DNA from: Trichopria drosophilae
Taxonomy: Eukaryota > Arthropoda > Insecta > Hymenoptera > Diapriidae
Assembly: GCA_030407085.1 (NCBI GenBank)
Contig: CM059582.1
Location: 70,575,501 to 70,639,500, forward strand
Direction of reading: 5' to 3'
Length of the DNA stretch: 64,000 nt
Notes under the pieces: generated by a model
Told to the model about the DNA's origin: nothing
Database searches by the model: none
The model's input: the letters and a program-made list of their open reading frames with translations, nothing else
In this document: positions 44,830 through 55,135 of the stretch, in pieces
Layout of the letters: every line of letters starts with the position of its first letter
Position numbering within the stretch: the first letter of the stretch is position 1
Made by a program: the position numbers and the translations under genes

Positions 44830-45725
44830 AAGCGTGAATCTTCAAGGTTGGCGAGAGACAATTCTTACGGCGGCAGGCTTTTACCAAAAATTTCTGGACC
44901 GCAATATTATTCCAGAAGCAGCAGAAGGGTCATTTACCTCCATTGACATTGCAGAACTCGAGTTGCGTAAATTCTTGATGGCCAATGCAGGAATAAATGT
45001 TTCTGCCTCTTCAGACCAGGTCCACCAAGTGCATTTATTTGGATTTTCTGGTAGACGCTTCTTACTATTTTCTTCTCTGTTTTAGCCCATCTAACGAGAG
45101 CCCGAACGTGAAAATTTATTTCTCTCTCTCTCTCTCTCTGACAGGTCACTGTCGATAAATATTAGGTTTTTACCGAGAGCTTCTTTTTTTGACGACATGA
45201 TGGAGTTTTTTGCGCGGTAGGATATCAATTAAACCAGAATTACTTCCGGATCCTTATTAATGAGGAAAGGAGGATCCACAGCCTCGGACAAGTTGAAGGT
45301 GGTTTTTAAAAACTGATTTCCACAAGTTTCTACATCTCCGTCAGTCTTGAGTCGTCTTATTCTGATGTTTTTTTTTCGTAGAGCTTTATCCTGTTGTTCG
45401 ATAATTTTGTCTCGGCGCTCTAATTTTTCGTTCATTTTCTTGAGCTCGACATCTTTCTGCTCCATTTTAGCTTCAATACCAGCGATTTCTCTTTTTACTT
45501 CCTTTTTAAATGAGGAAAGAACATCGAGGGTTTTCGCATTTTCGGACTGGATCTTTTCAGAAAGAGACTTTATAGAAGCCTTAATTTGAGCGAGAATTTC
45601 TTCAATTTTTGTGTTATTCGAGTTAAGATCGGTGTCTTGAAGCTCAATTGAGTCGATACGAAATTTTTTTTAGGTACAGACACTCGCTTAGCGTTGGAAA
45701 GTTTCTCCGGGGAACGAATCATTTT
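44830..45725 (-). pseudogene. LINE-2 ORF1 coiled-coil remnant
   Basis: The reading starts with MIRSPEKLSNAKRVSVPKK near 45720. A shift in an A-run follows, then IDSIELQDTDLN and a long charged coiled coil (MEQKDVELKKMNEKLERRDK, 45229-45465) ending RKKNIRIRRL, equivalent to RRNIKITG of LINE-1 ORF1. Downstream parts are broken. It would have been an RNA-binding chaperone. Confidence 0.6.
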
Positions 45726-45799
45726 CGACAAATCGTAGAAGTCAGTCAGCGTTAGGTACTTAAAGCTACAAAGCCAAAGTTATCAAAACCAAACCAAAC

Positions 45800-46385
45800 C
45801 GGATGGGTTAATTGTTGCTTTTTTGTTGCTAATTTGTTGCCCTAGTGGCGATTTTGTTGCTCCTATATTTTTTAAAAAAACCTTAGGGTTGGCTGGCTTA
45901 AGAAAAAGCTACCCAACCCATCGTTCAAAAACACGTACAGACAGGATAAAATAAAAAAGTAAAAGCGTAGGAATTTGTTGCTTATTTGTTGCTTCAAGAA
46001 AAAAATGATCTAGACACCATTTCACCTATTTCTGACCCTGTACCAATTACTGACAAATGTGAAAAACATACACAGATATCGAAACCAACACAATCCTGTT
46101 AGGAAATTCATAGCTTGGTTGTTGCTAATTTATTGCCCTAGTGACGATTTTGTTGCTCCTATATTTTTTAAAAAAACCTTAGCTTAAGAAAAAGCTACCC
46201 AACCCATCGTTAAAAAACAAGTAGAGACGGGATGAAATCAAAAACTAAACGCATAGGAATTTGTTGCTTATTTGTTGCTTCAAGAAAAAATTGATCTAGA
46301 CAGCATTGCACCTATTTCTGACCGTGTACCAAATACTGATCAATATCGAAAACCTATAGATTTTGGCAAAACGGTCGGTCTTCGG
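45800..46385. repeat. ~296 bp tandem duplication rich in TTGTTGC
   Basis: Two units, about 45800-46095 and 46096-46385, share TTGCCCTAGTG(G/A)CGATTTTG, TATTTTTTAAAAAAACCTTAG and GGAATTTGTTGCTTATTTG. TTGTTGC is repeated many times. There is no coding frame. The second unit runs into the 176 bp repeat arm. Confidence 0.7.
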
Positions 46386-46790
46386 CCCGTAAGGCACTAG
46401 CAACAAATTATTTAAACAAATAATACTATCACTTATTATTCCCTAGGTTCCTGGGAGTAATTTGTATATCATATATTTGATTTTGATGGATTGCAAACCG
46501 GAAATAAACCCACAAATTCAACAAAATACGTGAAATTTCTTGAACTGACCTAGTTTTCGCCCCGAAAGGCACTAGCAACAAATTATTTAAGCAACTAATG
46601 ATATCACATTTTATTTCCCAGACTCCTAGGAATAATTTGTATGTCATATATTTGGTTTTGATGCATTGCAAACCGGAAATAAACCCACATATTCGAAATC
46701 AAACATGTGAAATTTCGTCCGTGGGCACCGTTTTCGGCCCGAAAGGCACTAGCAACAAATTATTTATGCAACTAATGATATCACATTGTA
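46386..46790 (-). repeat. 176 bp satellite, left arm (family D)
   Basis: About 2.3 units (GGCACTAGCAACAAATTATTTA near 46393, 46568 and 46744; spacing 175-176 bp), each with TTGCAAACCGGAAATAAACCC. They are inverted relative to 50170-50572, and the truncated Jockey LINE fills the space between. The 80- and 110-codon frames here are repeat products. Confidence 0.85.
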
Positions 46791-48352
46791 TGTATGTTAG
46801 GATGTTTCTTGAGTCTGCTTCTGTATCGGGTGACGTTGATATCAATTTCTTTCTTGACAAGAGGAATACAAAGATCTATCCGGATTCTTTCATTGGGAAC
46901 GAACCAGGGGGCGTCAACAATGTTTCTTAATACTTTGGATTGAAATCTTTCAAGTATGCTGACAGACGAGTTTGCCGCTGAACCCCATAGTTGAATTCCG
47001 TATGTCCAAATTGGTTTCAAAATCGATGTGTATAGCAATATTTTATTTTCCAGCGAGACTGCAGCATTTCTGCCCAATAGCCAGTTCATTTTATATAACT
47101 TGAGATTAAGTTGCTTTCGTTTGTTCCAGATGTGAGATTTCCATGTTAATCGCCGATCTAAGTGCATGCCAAGATACTTAACACTTTCAGCTTCAGGTAT
47201 TTCTTTGCCATTCAGTGTTACCGGTGGACATGTTTCTCTGCGCAGTGTAAAAGTCACGTGATTGGATTTTGTCTCATTGACTTTTATTCTCCATTTATTG
47301 AACCACTTTTTTAAGTTATTTTGCGTACGGTTTGAAGCTACCGCTGGATCCTCATGAGATGACATAATTGTAGTGTCATCAGCATACGTGGCTGTAGTGG
47401 TTTGTTTCGATGTCGGCATATCTGCTGTATAGAGCACATAAAATTTTGGTCCTAATACGCTTCCTTGAGGAACTCCAGCTTCTATAGGGTAAAGGTCAGT
47501 GTTCCCTTCTTGATGTTTGACTTGGAAAAATCTTCTGCTCAGGTATGATTTTAATAATTTGTACAATTGACAAGGAAATAAAGGCTTGATTTTATATAAT
47601 AATCCGGGTATCCATTATCTATCAAACGCTTGAGATATATCCAGAAATACTGCCGAACAATATTTTCCATCTTCGTAGGAGTTATTTATTTGGTTCACAA
47701 CTCTATGGACTTGTTCAATTGTTGAGTGGCTTTGTCTAAAACCGAACTAATGCTCTGGAATTAGTTTTTTATTATGTATTATCAATTCCATTCGTTTCAA
47801 GATTAGTTTTTCAAATATTTTTGAAAATATCGGCAGTAAACTTATTGGTCTGTATGAAGTAATTTCCTGCAGATTTTTTCCAGGTTTTGGGATTAATATT
47901 ATTTGTGCAACCTTCCAAAGTTCTGGAAAATAGCTAAGTCTCAACGAGGCATTAAAAGGTATAGTAATGAATCTAATAACCTTGTCTGGAAGCTCTTTTA
48001 TTATCGTTTTATTTATCTGATCATATCCAGGTGCTTTTTTAGATTTTAATTTTCTTATTACAAACTTAACTTCTTTAAATTTAAAAGGTTTAATAGTGGT
48101 GTTGTCAGTGAAGTGAGGATCCTCTAAACTTTCATAAATAGTATTCTCTTCCTCAACAGAACAGTTCGAAGGGTGAGGTTGAAAGATGTTTGCTAGATGT
48201 TCTGCAAATGCGACAGCCTTTTCTTTACTGCTTCTTGCCCAGTTTCCATTTTCTAATCTTATTGGAGGAACAGTTTGTTGTGGTTGTTTCAAATATCTTG
48301 TAGCTTTCCATAAGGAGTAGTCCGATGTTTCCGTAGCACTGAGATTTTCCAA
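46781..48352 (-). pseudogene. LINE-3 (Jockey) reverse transcriptase
   Basis: A single frame interrupted by stops near 47744 and 47615. Motifs in order: KSKKAPGYDQINKTIIKEL, FGFRQSHSTIEQV, motif A VFLDISQAFDR (Asp present), AGVPQGSVLGPKFY, motif C TYADDTTIM, then VKYLGMHLDRRLTWKSHI and the Jockey thumb IWTYGIQLWGSA. All catalytic residues are intact. The C-terminal few tens of residues are cut at 46790 by the repeat arm. Confidence 0.85.
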
Positions 48353-48396
48353 GTATTTTTTTGTAGCTGCATTACGTTCTTCATATAGTAGTCTTT

Positions 48397-49398
48397 TTAA
48401 TTGAGTAACTGCCCGATTAAAGTTAGTTTTCGCGTCCGGAGATCTTGTTTTTTGCCAGATTTTTCTGAGCTTCCTCTTCTGTAATATTTTGGCAGTAACT
48501 TTGTGTGACAGCGTTTGCGTAACTTCTTTTTTAAGTATTTCAGGCGTTGAAGTCCTGCTGCCTCATGTATTTGCTTATTCAGATTATCGATGGCATTTTC
48601 TAATTCTTGTTCGCTTTTTAAAGTTATATTGCAACACACGTTTTCTTCTAAGTTGGTTCTGAATTTGTCCCAATCCGTATATTTATTATATAACATTACA
48701 GGAAGAGTTTTCATTATAATTTCTGAGTTTAAAGTAATTATTATCGGAGAATGATCAGAAGACATCTCAAAACATGATTTTGTTTGTATGTTATGATTTG
48801 CTATACCTTTTGTAATCCCAATGTCGATTGTATCGGGAATTTTTTTGCTGTCAGATGGCCAGTATGTTGGTTCGCCCGTTGAAACGGATTTGAGATTGTT
48901 GTTTTGCATCGCCATGTAGAGTTGTCGACCTCGAGGGGTTGGTGTATACGATCTTGATCCCCACCAGGGGTGTTTTGCGTTGTAATCTCCGCCAGCTATG
49001 AATCGTGGCCCTAAGGTATTAAAATACTGTGAAAAAAGAGCGTTATTTACAACATGCTTTGGCGGGCAGTAGACTGCAGAGCACGTGATGGGTCCTAGAC
49101 AGTCTTCTATAATAACGTTTGTCGCCTGTAGATAATGTTGTTGATATTTATTAATTTCATGATGTTTTATTGTTGACTTAATAATTACAGCTGTTCCGCC
49201 ATGCGCAGTTCCGTCTAGATGTTTAGTATCGTAGATTATATAATTTGGTATTTTCAAATAGCTTTTCTTAGTGAAATGAGTTTCTGATATAAGAGCTACG
49301 TCAATATTATGATGTATCAAAAAACTTTTTAATTCTTGTCCTCTTTGAACAAGACCGTTAGCATTCCATATAGCTATTATTATTTTTGTTTTCGCCAT
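48397..49398 (-). CDS. LINE-3 (Jockey) APE endonuclease
   Basis: A 333-codon frame begins with a typical ORF2 start (MAKTKIIIAIWNANGL, with the catalytic Asn). It then has LISETHF (Glu), FIAGGDYNAKHPWWGS (Asp, Asn), TIDIGITKG and MSSDHSPIIITL (Asp, His), a full set of APE catalytic motifs. It ends in a basic linker before a frame break towards RT near 48400. It looks like the least damaged enzyme domain in the window. It would nick target DNA for target-primed reverse transcription. Confidence 0.85.
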   Translation of the reverse strand: MAKTKIIIAIWNANGLVQRGQELKSFLIHHNIDVALISETHFTKKSYLKIPNYIIYDTKHLDGTAHGGTAVIIKSTIKHHEINKYQQHYLQATNVIIEDCLGPITCSAVYCPPKHVVNNALFSQYFNTLGPRFIAGGDYNAKHPWWGSRSYTPTPRGRQLYMAMQNNNLKSVSTGEPTYWPSDSKKIPDTIDIGITKGIANHNIQTKSCFEMSSDHSPIIITLNSEIIMKTLPVMLYNKYTDWDKFRTNLEENVCCNITLKSEQELENAIDNLNKQIHEAAGLQRLKYLKKKLRKRCHTKLLPKYYRRGSSEKSGKKQDLRTRKLTLIGQLLN

Positions 49399-50059
49399 TT
49401 AAGCTATTTTGGCTATCAAGGCTGTAAGGGGATTCATCATCGTGTCCATCCTTGTTAATAACTGCTCCATCATCTGTTCTAATTTATTTGATGATTGCGT
49501 TGTAATCTGTCGTTGATTATTATTATTGTTATTTACTACTTGTGCGTATGTTTGAAATTGTTGCGGATTAATACTGTTATCAGTATTTCCTTGCTGAGGA
49601 CGTCTTTCTATTATTCGTTTTTCACGAAGTGATGGAAAAATCTTTTTTTGCAGTTGCTTTCGAATTTCGCAACCTTTATAACTCGCGGGATGATTGCCGC
49701 CGCAATTACAGCATTTGACTTCATTCCTGTTTAGAATTACTATACAGTCTTTTGTTAAGTGATTATTAGCGCATTTGACACATTTCGGGGAACGATAACA
49801 ATAGCTCTTTGTATGGCCATAGGCTTGGCATCTCATACATTGAACAATGTCTCTTTTCTTCCTTGGTTGTTATTATTGTGTTCAGCAAATGCTTAATATT
49901 ATAGATATCTTTATTATTGTCTTTAGTTTCTAATTCGACAAAAAAAATAGGCAACGGTTGTTTTGTACCAGTTTTGAGTATATTTGTTATACTTTTAACT
50001 ACATGTTTATGTGTTTCTATTTCTGCTTTTAGATCTTCAATATTTACTGATGGATGCAT
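49399..50059 (-). pseudogene. LINE-3 (Jockey) ORF1, PRE_C2HC and zinc knuckles
   Basis: The N-terminal part (49766-50059) carries the PRE_C2HC domain: PLPIFFVELETKDNNKDIYN, then a frameshift near 49850. The second part (49399-49836) has the CCHC knuckles CQAYGHTKSYCYRSPKCVKC and CCNCGGNHPASYKGC, followed by an Asn/Gln-rich linker and a C-terminal helix. In Jockey elements this gag-like protein packages the RNA. The order PRE_C2HC then knuckles is diagnostic for Jockey/R1-like ORF1. Confidence 0.8.
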
Positions 50060-50169
50060 ATTTTTTAGTATGACTCTAAAATTTCTGTCTTGCTTTCTTT
50101 GGTAAGTGTAGAATTCGGTTTTCTTTGATTTTAATGCTTCGACAATTGGCGAATATAATTTTGCTGCTG

Positions 50170-50572
50170 AGTGTGGTTGTGGGGAGTAAAATGTGCATAA
50201 ATAATCATTAGTTGCATAAATAATTTGTTGCTAGTGCCTTTCGGGCCGAAAACGGTGCTCACGCACGAAATTTCACATATTTATTTTCGAATATGTGGGT
50301 TTATTTCCGGTTTGCAATCCATCAAAACCAAATATATGACATACAAATTACTCCTAGGAGTCTGGCGAATAAAATGTGATATCAGTAGTTGCATAAATAA
50401 TTTGTTGCTACTGCCTTTCGCGGCGAAAACTGGGTCAGTTCACGAAATTTCACGTATTTTTTCGGATTTGTGGGTTTATTTCCGGTTTGCAATCCATCAA
50501 AACCAAATATATGACATACAAATTACTCCTAGGAGTCTGGGGAATAATAAGTGATAGTATTATTTGTTTAAA
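50170..50572 (+). repeat. 176 bp satellite, right arm (family D)
   Basis: Two-plus units inverted relative to 46386-46790 (TTGTTGCTAGTGCCTTTCGGG near 50225 and the diverged copy near 50401). The arm ends at TTTGTTTAAA, where the C15A array begins, at the point where the next unit would have continued. Confidence 0.85.
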
Positions 50573-51071
50573 CCCCCCCCCCCCCCCACCCCCCCCCCCC
50601 CCCACCCCCCCCCCCCCCCACCCCCCCCCCCCCCCACCCCCCCCCCCCCCCACCCCCCCCCCCCCCCACCCCCCCCCCCCCCCACCCCCCCCCCCCCCCA
50701 CCCCCCCCCCCCCCCACCCCCCCCCCCCCCCACCCCCCCCCCCCCCCACCCCCCCCCCCCCCCACCCCCCCCCCCCCCCACCCCCCCCCCCCCCCACCCC
50801 CCCCCCCCCCCACCCCCCCCCCCCCCCACCCCCCCCCCCCCCCACCCCCCCCCCCCCCCACCCCCCCCCCCCCCCACCCCCCCCCCCCCCCACCCCCCCC
50901 CCCCCCCACCCCCCCCCCCCCCCACCCCCCCCCCCCCCCACCCCCCCCCCCCCCCACCCCCCCCCCCCCCCACCCCCCCCCCCCCCCACCCCCCCCCCCC
51001 CCCACCCCCCCCCCCCCCCACCCCCCCCCCCCCCCACCCCCCCCCCCCCCCACCCCCCCCCCCCCCCACCC
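50573..51071. repeat. Perfect 16 bp (C15A)n minisatellite, ~31 copies
   Basis: Single A residues occur every 16 bases (50588, 50604, 50620 and so on to about 51068) in otherwise pure C, with no visible error. The minus strand is G15T, which could form G-quadruplexes. The six long Pro/Thr or Gly/Trp frames over it are artefacts. Confidence 0.95.
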
Positions 51072-51074
51072 AAG

Positions 51075-52115
51075 GAATGCTATGAAATAGAAGACTAGAA
51101 TTATCGAAGTTATCATGAATTTAATATTATAGAACCACTTATTTTTTTGACGTATCATACCATATTCTAGTCATATATGTATACGAGTATTCCGCGACAC
51201 TTTTAATATTTAGGAAACTGAACATATACTTGATAAGTTTGGTATTCTGGTTGAACAAAAAAATTGGTTTATATAAAGCGGTTGTAGGAAGATATCCAGG
51301 TAGTTATGCAAATAGTTTGCAAAACTATTTTTGCGGTCCTAATTAAAAAAGCTCATTTTTTTCCTCTGAAAGTGAAAAAATATAGGGTATTTTCTTACAA
51401 GAACCTTTAGAAATAATGTTTCACAAAATTAAATTACATTTTGGCGGTAATGAGGAATATGAAAATATGGCCAATTACGGACTCACGATACATTGAAATT
51501 AATAAGATAAAACTCGTGTATTGTTTTCGGAAAATAGTATAGACATTTATATGTATATACAAAAAATCAAAATACGTTATTTCTAAAGATTCAGGTAAAA
51601 AACTGTCCTATATACTTTAAATAAGGTTTATTATTCATTCGGAAATTATAAATCTCCTTCAAACAAAGCTGTTGTGCGATATCTTCTTACATCCGCTTTA
51701 TATAAACAAATTTGTTTGTTCATCTAAAATATCAAAGTTTTTGTTCAGTTTCCTAAATATTAAAAGTATCGCAGAATTATTCGTATATATATGACTAGAA
51801 TTTAGTATGATACGTCATAAAATTAAATGGTTCTAATGAAATTCATGATAACTTCAATTATTCTGCAACAGTGATAATTCTAGTCTTCTATTTTATAGCA
51901 TTTCTATTTCGTATTTTATAATGCGTGAAATATTTTTCCATTGAATCAATCTGTTATTAAGAGAGATATTTATATTCATATAAATGTATATTTTCACTAT
52001 TTTTCGAAAACAATACACGAGTTCTGAGGTGTGGCTTTCAATGTATTGTGAGTCCGTAATTGTCTATTTTTTCATATTCGTCATTACCCCCAAAATGCAA
52101 TAATGCAGTAAATTC
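51075..52115. mobile_element. Interleaved inverted repeats (A-B-A'-B')
   Basis: Segment A (51080-51300) is inverted at A' (51655-51905): for example GAAGACTAGAATTATC against its complement near 51875, and TTTATATAAAGCGG against 51690. Segment B (51420-51570) is inverted at B' (51965-52115): AATTACGGACTCACGATACA against the complement near 52045. The order is A, B, A', B', not a simple palindrome. No coding frame is present. It is probably two overlapping MITE-like copies. Confidence 0.7.
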
Positions 52116-53202
52116 CATAGGATAGGAACCTTTTTAAAAGTAAACGGCCATATTTCTTTGCAATATTTAAATTATAAAACGATAAATACTTCTTTTTTAA
52201 ATTTTCTTGAAAGGGGAAAAGATCGAGCATACTTCAAAATGGTATAAGAACAGTATATTACAGTACTCAACAGAAAATCTTTTTTTGCCGCTGCGGGTTA
52301 AACTAGTTTAAAGAATTTCAAATTAGCAATTACATTTAAATGGAGGGAAGGATGCAAAAATCATGAATTAATTCATATAAAAATGCTTCGCATTCGACTT
52401 TTTAAATGTTTACAAGAATTCCCTGTGGGGTTATGATGGGGATGCCAGGCATTCGAATGTTTCAAGGGGAATGTATCTGAAATTCGCAAAATTTTAGTAT
52501 CTCGTATTTTTTACGTTTAATTATATACATTGTTACTTTTCTCCGAATTATTTCGTCAGTTACAACCTATTACTGAATGAGTTTGGGGGCACATAAGATT
52601 TATTTTCGCAGCTTACAACATTTTGGAAGTGAACAAGTCGAATTCGCTGCTCCGGTCGACGCACCCTTCTTTGTTGTTGCTTATTAGAGCGATGTCGTCG
52701 TTACGATTCGCTGTCCGGTGTTTTCCGATCTATTTACATACATACATATAAACACGCGTATTTACATATGTAATGTTTACAACTTCACGAGGATGCTGAA
52801 AAAAATAATTCAAATGTTTTTATATTACACTACATTCATAGAGATTTGTCACATGGGGATTCTTTCTGAGTGTAATTCACGAGAGTATTATGATCGGTAT
52901 CTTGTTACTATTTTCATAGTGCTCAAAATATTTTATTATATCATCGAAAAATGTCGATCAGCTATAAACTGCCCAATTTTTGGTTGACATATTGTGACAT
53001 CATACATTGTTGCGGGGAGATGCGACGAGTAAAAGGATTGGAGAGTCTGGGAAACAAAGAATATATATTTTCGGAAATTGCAGAAATAGTTGCTACTAAA
53101 GTAGAAGCATTGTAAGTCAAATAAAGTATCCCAATCGTTTCTCACACCCATGTAGTGAAAATGATTCTCGATTTTCATTCAAAATGTATAAAAATAAAGA
53201 AT
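52116..53202. other. AT-rich spacer
   Basis: No recognisable repeat. The 80- and 89-codon frames here have no motifs. Confidence 0.3.
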
Positions 53203-55135
53203 GACTACAGATTCATTGGCAAATAGAAAGGCGTTAAATCTAAAATTGATAACTTTAAGATCAAAGCGAACAAAATTTTTGACATCGTTACACGTGAATG
53301 TGCCGATTTTTTTATATGTAAACATCCGAAAGAGCAAAAAGTCCCTGTTTTGGAACGAATCCTTCTTCTTGATCGAAGAGGTCTAGGAATTAGTCGTATT
53401 GGGGGCGTAGATATTTTGGGGACAATCGAACTCCAAGAAAGAAAAAAACGAAAAGTTCGGATGAAAAGGCAAGAACAACAAGTATCTGTCGATGATAAAC
53501 ATTCTTCCACGTACGGTTCACGAAATTATAAGTATATAGAATCAGATTCCGCACGTATATCGGAAGAAGAAAGCGATGCAGACTACCAAATCGTGTAAAT
53601 GCAACACAAACACATATTTGACAGAAACTGTGCTAGTTGCAGTGACAGAGCGGCCTCTCAAATGATCACTGCTGCGTTTAAAGAAGCAGGGCGTACATCT
53701 CGATCAGATATAAAATTTGTTGTTAACAGATTGAAAGTAAGGCAAGAAAAATTGAAAGTAGGTTTAAATTTGAAACTAAGTGCTCGAAATGATTCTCCTT
53801 CTCATGGGTTGAATTTTGATGGTCGTCGCGATAGCACTATTGCTCAAGTCGAAGAAGGAGCTAAACATTACCGAAGATCTATATTAAGATAAAGAAGAGA
53901 ACGTTAGTCTTGTAGCCGAACCTTCAACCAAATATGTGGGCTAGGTTACTCCCGTTTCCGGACATTCACAGCAGTTGCGTAACGCAATTTTTTATTACTG
54001 TACAAAATCCATTGAATGGTGGACTTAATAGTTGCATTAGTTTGAGAGTGAACAAATGCTAATACAGGCTGAAAAGATCCAGTACTGAAAAAAGTAGAAG
54101 AAAAAATTAATAGACCTTTACAGTGGATTGTGTGTCTTCTTCACTTTAATGAGCTTCTTTTTCGACATCTTTTCAAGTTACTTGATGAGAAAACATAAGG
54201 TCCTCACACATTTATAGGGTCTATTGGATCAAAACTAAATGATTGCAAAGTATTAGAAGTTATCAACTTCAAGGCCATCAATTGTGATATACTTAATTTA
54301 AATTTAGCTCATACAAATATAGATTTGAGCGAAAATCAGAAATATTTGCTTAATATTTCTAAAGACGTATATTTCGGTAAATGTTCGTCGGATCTCAGTT
54401 GTGTAAATCCGGGATCTATGAATCATGCACATTGACAGTCAACTGGAAGTAGAATATAGAGGCTGTGTATTTCCTCTCCTATACTAGCAACTAAACTTAA
54501 AGATATCGTAAAACATATACTTCAAGTTTATATTCCGATGTGGTTTATAATTAGAAAGCAAAACTCTCTATCAAAGACAGATCGAGGCACTTATTTGAAT
54601 TTATGAGGCGCACAAGATGTTTGACGTCCAAGTACCTTGAAGTTATGGATACAACCATTCAGAGAAATGCCTTTTTTGCGCTCCCAGAGAATATTCTACT
54701 TAGTATGATTACTGATAAAAGGATGCACATTCGATTGGACGTCCTTAACAAAATTCTTCACGCTCGTAAAGCCGCTGTTAATGATCAGATAAACAAGTTG
54801 CGTAATAATATTATTCGACAAATCAATTTCATGCCAAGCATGGATATGCTTGACTAGACAGGACCAGAAGTGCAAATTACTTTACCGCCGGTCCTCACAA
54901 ACGTGCCTCAATCAGATATTATCTCGATATTGCCGAAGGAGGACATTGCGCACTGGGAATTTTGTGACTTTTCCTGCCTCAAGGTTGCCAAGATTGCAAA
55001 TAAAGTTTGTGGCCATGATGCACGTGATAGCTTTATCCGTTCCACAATCAAAAGTCGGAAAAATTTGCCAAACTTTGAATCAAAAGCTGACTACATCGCA
55101 AAGATAATTGATGAGTCACACAGTGAATATTGTAG
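53203..55135 (+). pseudogene. Degenerate member of an uncharacterised arthropod protein family
   Basis: Consecutive fragments in several frames follow one protein. They run from an N-terminal FDI...CKHPKEQKVPVLERILLLDRRG block and a SCSDRAASQMITAAFKEAG block to NFDGRRDSTIAQVEEGAKHYRRS and VSLVAEPSTKYVG. Next come LQWIVCLLHFNELLFRHLFK, SENQKYLLNISK, NPGSMNHAH, LQVYIPMWF, FFALPENILLSMITDKRMHIR and CGHDARDSFIRSTIKSRKNLPNF. From memory, this order matches a family of unknown function predicted many times in insect genomes and probably mobile-element linked. I cannot give it a catalytic role. At least ten stops or shifts are present, and the terminal repeats of any carrier element are not identified. 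Confidence 0.55.

Larger units (their letters stand above)
42001..45730 (-). mobile_element. APE-type LINE (LINE-2), 3' truncated
   Basis: Second copy of the LINE-1 family on the minus strand: ORF1 near 45725-44830, APE endonuclease 44072-44701, linker 43351-44075 and RT 42005-43341. The frame breaks off at about 42000 before the Cys/His tail and 3' end. Multiple stops and shifts are present. LINE-2 and LINE-1 have the same domain order and near-matching motifs (LPEEQSDFRSGRSTEDNIF against LPEDQAGFPGGRSTEYNIF). Confidence 0.85.
46781..50169 (-). mobile_element. Jockey-clade LINE (LINE-3), captured between inverted arms
   Basis: Minus-strand Jockey-type element: ORF1 with PRE_C2HC and zinc knuckles (49399-50059), APE endonuclease (48397-49398) and RT (46781-48352). 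Both ends abut the inverted 176 bp arms directly. The 3' side ends inside the RT C-terminus with no polyA tail and no 3' untranslated region. The element therefore did not simply insert by target-primed reverse transcription at this site. Confidence 0.85.

Noticed and set aside
50450..51158. Very long Pro/Thr- and Gly/Trp-rich frames on both strands
   Set aside because: They are translations of the (C15A)n repeat in six frames, not genes.
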